Source: Methanocaldococcaceae archaeon (GTDB taxonomy: Archaea; AGJL01; Methanococci; Methanococcales; Methanocaldococcaceae). From it: 10,825 bases of DNA. This document shows, one piece after another, positions 6,362 to 10,825 of this stretch. Position 1 is the stretch's first letter. Each line of letters begins with the position of its first letter. Both the position numbers and the translations under genes were made by a program. The stretch is taken from the NCBI GenBank assembly GCA_027023665.1, contig JALVUY010000122.1, positions 1 to 10,825 on the forward strand, written 5' to 3'. The notes below the pieces were generated by a model. It worked only from the letters and a program-made list of their open reading frames with translations. It searched no databases and was not told the DNA's origin.

Positions 6362-7624
6362 TTAATCCAACTTGTTCGTTATGTATCCTTTGACAGCACT
6401 TATTGCGGCAATTTTTGGAGATGATAAATAGATATAACTGTTTATATGTCCCATTCTTCCCCTAAAATTCCTATTTGTTGTTGATAAACAAACCTCTCCC
6501 TCAGCCAAAACTCCTTGATGCGCCCCTAAGCATGGCCCACAACCTGGAGTGCATATCATTGCCCCAGCTTTTACAAATATATCAATTAATCCCTCTCTTA
6601 ATGCATTTAAAAATACTCTCTTTGACGCAGGAATTACTATTAATTTAACATCTTTATGAACCTCTCTACCTTTTAAATACTTAGCTGCCTCTCTCAAATC
6701 GCTCAATCGTCCATTTGTACATGAACCTATAAAAACTTGATCTATTTCTGTACCTTCAACCTCACTTACAGGCTTTACATTGTCTGGATGATGAGGAACT
6801 GCTATCTGTTCCTCCATATCTGTGATATCAATTTCAATCTCTTTGTAGTAGCATTCCTCATTTTTATCTACTGTTATTCTTTCTTTTTTTAATTTTAATA
6901 TTTTTTCATCAGATAAATTTCTCTCTTTTTTTAAATAATTGTATGTTATTTCATCTGCCTCTATAATTCCAGTTTTCCCTCCCATTTCTATTGCCATATT
7001 ACATAATGTTAATCTCCCATCCATATCCATTTTTTTTACAACTTCTCCTCCATATTCAATAGCCATATATGTTGCCCCTCTTCTCCCTATCTCTTTACAA
7101 ACCCTTAAAACTATATCCTTAGCTGATATATTTTCATTTTCTCCAACAATATCTACTCTAATAGTTTTTGGAACTTTAATCCATGTTTCCCCTGTTGCAT
7201 AAATATAAGCCATGTCCGTTGCTCCAAATCCAGTTGCAAAAGCTCCAAAAGCTCCATGTGTGCATGTATGGCTGTCTCCACCAGCTACAAACATGTTTGG
7301 TAAAACATAATTTTCAGCCAATATCTGGTGGCAAATACCTTCACCACCTTTGTGGAAATTTTTAATGTTAAATCTTTTAACAAACTCTAAAGCCAATTTT
7401 TGCATCTCAGCAGCTTTAACAGTATTTGCTGGAACATTATGATCGAAGGCTACAACTATTTTATCTGGATCCCAAACGCTATCACTCATTTCTTTTAAAG
7501 CCTTGTATGCTAAGGGTGTAGTTCCATCATGCGTCATTGCTAAATCTACTTTAACTTCAATACTATCTCCAGCACAAACTTCATAACCTACTTTTTTTGA
7601 TAATATCTTCTCAACTAATGTCAA
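6362..7624 (-). CDS. hacA: Homoaconitase large subunit
   Basis: The catalytic subunit of methanogen homoaconitase (also called AksD), which converts homocitrate and its longer homologues through cis-homoaconitates to the iso forms. It acts in 2-oxosuberate synthesis for coenzyme B. Visible in 420-residue numbering: THDGT (31-35), GDSHTCTHGAFG (116-127), SCTNGR with cluster ligand Cys302, PGCGPC with Cys362 and Cys365 holding the [4Fe-4S] cluster, and substrate-binding NRNFRGRMG (384-392). No swivel domain is present, so the small subunit (HacB) must be encoded elsewhere, as in M. jannaschii. I place the start at TTG 7624: GGTGAT lies 3 nt before it, and this gives the 420-residue length and N-terminus I recall for MJ1003. 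An upstream ATG at 7669 would add 15 residues without a good ribosome-binding site. Isopropylmalate isomerase LeuC is the close alternative; N-terminus and length favour HacA. Confidence 0.92.
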   Translation of the reverse strand: MTLVEKILSKKVGYEVCAGDSIEVKVDLAMTHDGTTPLAYKALKEMSDSVWDPDKIVVAFDHNVPANTVKAAEMQKLALEFVKRFNIKNFHKGGEGICHQILAENYVLPNMFVAGGDSHTCTHGAFGAFATGFGATDMAYIYATGETWIKVPKTIRVDIVGENENISAKDIVLRVCKEIGRRGATYMAIEYGGEVVKKMDMDGRLTLCNMAIEMGGKTGIIEADEITYNYLKKERNLSDEKILKLKKERITVDKNEECYYKEIEIDITDMEEQIAVPHHPDNVKPVSEVEGTEIDQVFIGSCTNGRLSDLREAAKYLKGREVHKDVKLIVIPASKRVFLNALREGLIDIFVKAGAMICTPGCGPCLGAHQGVLAEGEVCLSTTNRNFRGRMGHINSYIYLSSPKIAAISAVKGYITNKLD

Positions 7625-7724
7625 TTTATCACCTATTTTTATATTAATAAGAGAGAATATTAATACCATATTAGGTTTTTGGAATATAATATCGATTAGA
7701 AATAATTTTATTTCGTTAAAAAAT

Positions 7725-8125
7725 TTTGTTGTTTAAATATAGTATGGTGTTATTAACTTTTTTAATATAGATATTAATGATATTAATTAACTTTTCTTGC
7801 TTTTATAAAGGGGTTGTTGAAAATTGGTATTAGAAAATTAGTAAAAAGTAATACTATTTTTCTCTATAGATAATTGATATTTTTTAGTAATTTTAATTAT
7901 TTGTTTTTATTTTGTATGTTTTAGAGATAAATAAGATTTATTTTATATGAAATAAGGTTTTAGTATTGAGATTTTTGTTTATGATTGTGTGTTGGATTTA
8001 TAAAATTATTGCACAACCTTTCTTAATTTTATAAATACTTTAATAATCAGGCAGTCAGAAAAATCGAGTGTTAAAAGAAAGATTTATATAGGAGTTTGGG
8101 TATTAAATAAGCAATAGTTAGTAGG
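7725..8125 (+). promoter_or_regulatory. CRISPR leader-like region
   Basis: About 400 bp of AT-rich, gene-free sequence precedes the first CRISPR repeat. M. jannaschii arrays are known to be preceded by a long conserved segment of roughly 390-425 bp, and the size and side fit. Orientation is set by the repeats: they end in GGAAAC and the last one is degenerate, so the leader is on the left. The left boundary is approximate because the hacA promoter (minus strand) must lie somewhere in 7650-7750. AATAGTTAGT at 8113-8122 copies part of the adjacent repeat. No ORF or tRNA is visible here. Confidence 0.5.
8077..8090 (+). promoter_or_regulatory. BRE/TATA promoter of the CRISPR array
   Basis: GAAAGA directly followed by TTTATATA is a good archaeal BRE/TATA pair. 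Initiation would fall about 25 nt downstream, near 8110-8114, just 12-16 nt before the first repeat at 8126. This is the expected position for a promoter of precursor crRNA. Confidence 0.55.
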
Positions 8126-8376
8126 GTTTGAATAGTTAGTCCATTAAAATAAGGATGGAAACATTGTCTTCATTGCTGTGTATCAACTATGCACAACCAT
8201 GTTTGAATAGCTAGTCCATTAAAACAAGGATAATAACTAAAAATAAATGGGGTATACCAATAGGGGCGAAGCCCCTATGGGTTTATTAAAACAAGGATGG
8301 AAACTCATAATACTTTGCTACATCGTCAATTATATCATTGTTTTAATAGTCAGTCCATTAAAACAAGTATAAAAAA
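8126..8376 (+). CRISPR. Short degenerate CRISPR array, 4 repeats
   Basis: Repeat 1 (8126-8162, 37 nt) begins GTTTGAATAGTTAGTCC and ends AAGGATGGAAAC. Repeat 2 (8201-8237) has the same length but its last bases are changed (ATAATAAC for ATGGAAAC). Repeat 3 (8281-8304, 24 nt) keeps GTTT and the last 20 nt but lacks the 13 nt between. Repeat 4 (8340-8376) begins GTTTTAATAGTCAG and has a ruined 3' end, as is usual at the trailer. Spacers are 38, 43 and 35 nt (8163-8200, 8238-8280, 8305-8339) and unrelated to each other. TCCAT and ATGGA within the repeat could form a 5-bp stem, which repeats 2 and 4 have lost. Only repeats 1 and 3 keep the ATGGAAAC tag, so only spacers 1 and 3 could yield normal crRNAs. 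No cas genes lie in the window; type I or III systems elsewhere would have to process it. The repeat differs from the common M. jannaschii repeats as I remember them. Confidence 0.8.
8257..8280. repeat. GC-rich GCGAAGC hairpin within the array
   Basis: ATAGGGGC (8260-8267) and GCCCCTAT (8271-8278) are perfect complements around the loop GAA. CC at 8257-8258 and GG at 8279-8280 can extend the stem past one bulged A. The core GCGAAGC is known to form an exceptionally heat-stable DNA mini-hairpin. Such a GC block is unlike its AT-rich surroundings. It fills the right half of spacer 2 and abuts the truncated repeat 3. It could be a structured RNA element, a terminator-like stem lacking a clean T-run, a remnant of a mobile or repetitive palindrome, or a captured spacer from a palindromic target. 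Confidence 0.75.
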
Positions 8377-8454
8377 GATAATAAAAAACAGAAGATTATT
8401 TTTTGATTATTTTTATATCCAAAGATCCATTAATCTAAATTAATAAATAATCTT

Positions 8455-8470
8455 AAAATAAAAAAATAAT
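8455..8470 (-). terminator. U-tract terminator of dacZ
   Basis: On the minus strand, T-runs of six and four follow the dacZ stop within 5-20 nt. They would end the cofF-dacZ transcript before it runs antisense into the CRISPR array. The adjoining 8377-8454 holds only AT-rich sequence, with a weak 9-nt inverted repeat (8392-8400 with 8446-8454). Confidence 0.4.
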
Positions 8471-8474
8471 ACAG

Positions 8475-9398
8475 TTATTCAAGTAATAAAATATTTTCTC
8501 TTGGATCTGCCTCAAAGACAATTTTGCCATCTTTAAATATTCTAACTATCCCACCACTTTGAGATACTGTAACGGCAATGGCATTTGTATTTTTTGTTAT
8601 GCTTGCTGCAGCCACATGTCTTGCTCCCAATCCTTTTTTAATTTCAATATCTCCCTTACATTCTATAAATCTCCCAGCAGAAACTACTTTCCCATCATCA
8701 GTAATTATAAATGCTCCATCTATTGATGAGAGTTCTTTTATAGTACCTTTTACATTTTCATCGAAGATACTTGCATTATGTCCTGCAAATGGATTCAATA
8801 TCAAGGGTTTTGACATACTCATAACATTTAAAGTATCTCCAATAACAAATATTGTTCCTACATATTTTCCTTCTCTTCCTTCTCTTCCAATCTCCATAGC
8901 TAATTTTAAAATTTCTTTTAATGTTTTTTTCTGTTTTTCATCTAACTCTTCAAAGAGTTTGTATAGTTCTAACTCTTTTACATGATCTTTCACATTAACA
9001 ACCATTATTGTATCTAACCTACCGGGAACTTTTGGCTCTCCAACTACTGCAACAATTCTATAATTATCTTTTAAAATCTTTAATTGGAGACCATGAACTA
9101 TGCCACTATTAATTATCATACATCTATTGTCCTCCCTATGCTTAATATATAAAGGATAGACACTGTCAATACTTTCTTTACTAATTTTTTTGTAAGTTGC
9201 TTTATTTGGAGTGGCTACAATAATTTTTAATTTTTTATTTATATTCAAAATATCAAATATTCTTGAATTATTACTTTTTTTTAGTAGTGTTTTTAGTATT
9301 TCATAAGATTTTCCAGTTTCTGTAAATATCATAAATGCATCTGCTTTAATATCATGAGCTAACTCTAATCCATGCTTTATTATATACTTGGCAATCAT
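8475..9398 (-). CDS. dacZ: Archaeal diadenylate cyclase DacZ
   Basis: DacZ makes cyclic di-AMP from two ATP; in archaea the messenger is linked to osmotic and potassium control. The protein has 307 residues in two parts. Residues 1 to about 135 form a pyruvate-kinase-like alpha/beta domain typical of the archaeal DacZ class, and a helical linker follows (about 138-170). The DAC (DisA_N) catalytic domain lies at about 175-303. The DGA motif is at 227-229 and GLGARH at 256-261; the RHR motif of bacterial enzymes reads RHV here. NPFAGHN (202-208) and SQSGGIVRIFKDGK (279-292) are further conserved DAC segments. No membrane helix is present, so it is cytosolic. GGTGGAG lies 2 nt before the ATG. 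It starts 9 nt after the cofF stop and should share its transcript. It matches what I recall of MJ1002, a characterised c-di-AMP synthase. Confidence 0.93.
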   Translation of the reverse strand: MIAKYIIKHGLELAHDIKADAFMIFTETGKSYEILKTLLKKSNNSRIFDILNINKKLKIIVATPNKATYKKISKESIDSVYPLYIKHREDNRCMIINSGIVHGLQLKILKDNYRIVAVVGEPKVPGRLDTIMVVNVKDHVKELELYKLFEELDEKQKKTLKEILKLAMEIGREGREGKYVGTIFVIGDTLNVMSMSKPLILNPFAGHNASIFDENVKGTIKELSSIDGAFIITDDGKVVSAGRFIECKGDIEIKKGLGARHVAAASITKNTNAIAVTVSQSGGIVRIFKDGKIVFEADPRENILLLE

Positions 9399-9407
9399 AA
9401 CTCCACC

Positions 9408-10274
9408 TTATTCCTTGGCGTATCTCACTAAAGCCTCAGCTATTTTTTTATCTGCATTTATTCCTAAATATTTAAAACCTTTAGTTCCAGGTGCAGAGTT
9501 TAATTCAATAACATAATAATCTTCCTTAGTTGGTAGAATATCTACTCCTAATATTATAGCCCCTGACAATTCAGCACATTTCAATGCTAATTCTTCGAGT
9601 TCTTCATCTATTTTTAATTCTTCAACATAGTTTCCTAAGTAAAGATTAGTTCTAAAATCTCTGCTAACTCTCCTATATCCCCCTACAACTTCTCCATCAA
9701 CAACTAATATTCTCATGTCTTTATATAAGTCTCCCTCTTTAAAGTTGATAAATTCTTGTATTAATTTACCTTCCCATATTGCATTTTTTGTAAGATTTTT
9801 TAACTCATCAAAATTCCTTGCTATAAATACTCTCAAACCACACTTTGAAAATGAATCTTTTATAACTACTGGAAAACTTAAATTGTATTTTTCTATAAAC
9901 TTTACAGCGTCTTCGTAATCTCTAATTAACGCTGTTTTTGGTGTAGGTATTTTATTTTTTGCAAGTAATTTAATACTTTTAAATTTATCTGAAGTTAAAT
10001 AAATAGTTTTGAGAGAATTAACAAATTTATAACCTTCAATTTCTAAGGCATTTATAAATTGCCATGAGTAAAGAGTTAATCTGTCAAAATAACATCCAAT
10101 TCCACATCTTGAATGAATTAAATCACAATCCAATTTAAAATCATAACTCATTAATGCTTCAGGATGAGAAAGTAAAAATATTTCCGCCTTATATCCCAAT
10201 TTTTCAATTTCATTTTTTAAGTTCCAAACGCTACAACTCTTTCCTTCTGGAGATATGATTGTTATCTTTACCAT
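9408..10274 (-). CDS. cofF: Coenzyme gamma-F420-2:alpha-L-glutamate ligase
   Basis: CofF is an ATP-grasp ligase that caps coenzyme F420-2 with a terminal alpha-linked glutamate, giving the alpha-F420-3 found in Methanocaldococcus. RimK-like architecture, in 288-residue numbering: an N-terminal domain with LIHSRCGIGCYFDRLTLYSW (52-71), then the ATP-grasp fold from about 90. Lys139 (VIKDSFSKCG) and the QEFI hinge (173-176) bind ATP. Asp245 (GVDILP), Glu257 and Asn259 (VIELNSAPGTKGF) bind Mg2+. The related MptN and RimK families are the main alternatives, but the N-terminal segment fits what I recall of MJ1001 closely. I take the second ATG (10274) as start because AGGAG lies 6 nt upstream; the ATG at 10280 abuts that site and would add two residues. 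dacZ follows after 9 nt. The 92-nt gap behind hisS holds no convincing promoter, so read-through from hisS is possible. Confidence 0.92.
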   Translation of the reverse strand: MVKITIISPEGKSCSVWNLKNEIEKLGYKAEIFLLSHPEALMSYDFKLDCDLIHSRCGIGCYFDRLTLYSWQFINALEIEGYKFVNSLKTIYLTSDKFKSIKLLAKNKIPTPKTALIRDYEDAVKFIEKYNLSFPVVIKDSFSKCGLRVFIARNFDELKNLTKNAIWEGKLIQEFINFKEGDLYKDMRILVVDGEVVGGYRRVSRDFRTNLYLGNYVEELKIDEELEELALKCAELSGAIILGVDILPTKEDYYVIELNSAPGTKGFKYLGINADKKIAEALVRYAKE

Positions 10275-10366
10275 AAACATCTCCTTAAAAATAAAATAGG
10301 CCTTAATAAAAATGTAGATTGTAGTATAACAATATCTATAAAAATTTTATGGTTGTTTATAGTTTT

Positions 10367-10825
10367 TTATATATTAGTTAATTCATCTATATAAACTAAT
10401 TTCTGCTCTCCAGTAACCATATCTTTTACTGTTACTTTATTATCTTTAATTTCTTTTTCTCCAACAATAATTACTTTTTTAAAGCCTCTTACATTTGCAT
10501 AATTTAATGCCTTCTTTAATTTTCTTCCCATAATTTCAAATTCTACAATTTTTCCAGATTTTCTTAATTTATCTGCGATAATTAAAGATTTTTTAATTAA
10601 TTCCTTATCTTTTTTTATTGGAATTATTAAGATTCTTTCCTCTTCAATATTTAAATCGTCAATGTTCATCATAATTCTATCAAATCCATACGCAAAACCT
10701 ACTGCTGGAGTTGGTTCTCCTCCAAAGGTTTCTATTAAATTGTCATATCTACCTCCACCACATATTTGTTTAGCTCCTTTTTTTCCATAAATTTCAAACA
10801 CCATTCCAGTATAGTAATCTAAACC
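10367..10825 (-). CDS. hisS: Histidyl-tRNA synthetase, C-terminal part
   Basis: The reading frame is open to the right edge, so this is the 3' part of a longer gene, not a 145-residue protein starting at the internal ATG 10804. The first residues read from the edge are GLDYYTG, which with the following VFE is the histidine-recognition motif of class II HisRS. GGGRYD (23-28 counted from the edge) is the second active-site signature, and GFAYGFDRI (43-51) is class II motif 3. The last 90-95 residues, starting at about EERILIIPI, form the anticodon-binding domain with its usual [32 protein letters not shown] core. The enzyme charges tRNA-His using ATP in the cytosol. About 60% of the gene lies outside the window. 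Gene order hisS-cofF-dacZ agrees with MJ1000-MJ1002 as I remember it. Confidence 0.95.
   Translation of the reverse strand, partial: GLDYYTGMVFEIYGKKGAKQICGGGRYDNLIETFGGEPTPAVGFAYGFDRIMMNIDDLNIEEERILIIPIKKDKELIKKSLIIADKLRKSGKIVEFEIMGRKLKKALNYANVRGFKKVIIVGEKEIKDNKVTVKDMVTGEQKLVYIDELTNI

Noticed and set aside
6939..7365. Two plus-strand frames opposite hacA
   Set aside because: They are antisense to conserved homoaconitase motifs and have no support of their own.
7741..8076. Search for a C/D box RNA, tRNA or small ORF in the leader-like region
   Set aside because: No C and D box pair, cloverleaf, GC-rich stem or coding frame of convincing quality was seen by eye.
8010..8198. TGCACAACC shared by the leader (8010-8018) and spacer 1 (8190-8198)
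   Set aside because: A single 9-nt match with no extension on either side is too short to claim a self-targeting spacer or a functional repeat.
8392..8454. Inverted repeat AAGATTATT / AATAATCTT with a 45-nt gap
   Set aside because: It is almost pure AT with a long loop, so it is expected by chance in this composition and unlikely to be stable at high temperature.
8578..8985. Plus-strand reading frame of 135 codons inside dacZ
   Set aside because: It is antisense to a highly conserved catalytic domain, and its composition is that of a shadow frame.
10367..10804. Stand-alone 145-residue protein starting at ATG 10804
   Set aside because: The frame continues to the window edge with GLDYYTG, the HisRS signature, so this is an internal methionine of hisS.

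Overview
The window comes from a hyperthermophilic, hydrogenotrophic methanogen of the genus Methanocaldococcus or a very close relative. This rests on the AT-rich sequence, archaeal BRE/TATA promoters, GGTGA/GGAGG ribosome-binding sites, and genes for coenzyme F420 tailoring (cofF), coenzyme B chain elongation (hacA) and archaeal c-di-AMP synthesis (dacZ). From memory, the proteins closely match two M. jannaschii blocks, around MJ0300-MJ0307 and MJ1000-MJ1005. Here the blocks are adjacent, so this is probably another species with a rearranged chromosome. All product calls come from reading motifs and recalled homologues; no search was run.

Left part (1-4291): a LysR-type regulator (+) converges on hisE (-). 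hisE lies 16 nt behind ribH, with a gamma-class carbonic-anhydrase-like hexapeptide-repeat protein upstream. A CLC chloride channel/transporter gene (+) diverges from the latter and converges on a minus-strand pair: a CPHC mini-thioredoxin/glutaredoxin and a 64-residue CxxC protein.

Middle (4380-7624), all minus strand: a DUF169 protein, then a CBS-domain protein whose stop overlaps the start of a winged-helix-like protein (ATGA), then homoaconitase large subunit hacA, which most likely starts at TTG. Right part (8475-10825), minus strand: the C-terminal part of hisS cut by the window edge, then cofF and dacZ 9 nt apart.

The unusual stretch is the 850-bp gene-free interval 7625-8474. It holds a small, decaying CRISPR array of four 37-nt-type repeats and three spacers, preceded by about 400 bp of leader-like sequence. 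A good BRE/TATA box ends 35 bp before the first repeat. Repeats 2 and 4 have damaged 3' ends and repeat 3 has lost 13 internal bases. The middle spacer carries a GC-rich hairpin with a GCGAAGC core, unlike anything else in the window. No cas gene is present, so any crRNA would depend on Cas proteins encoded elsewhere.
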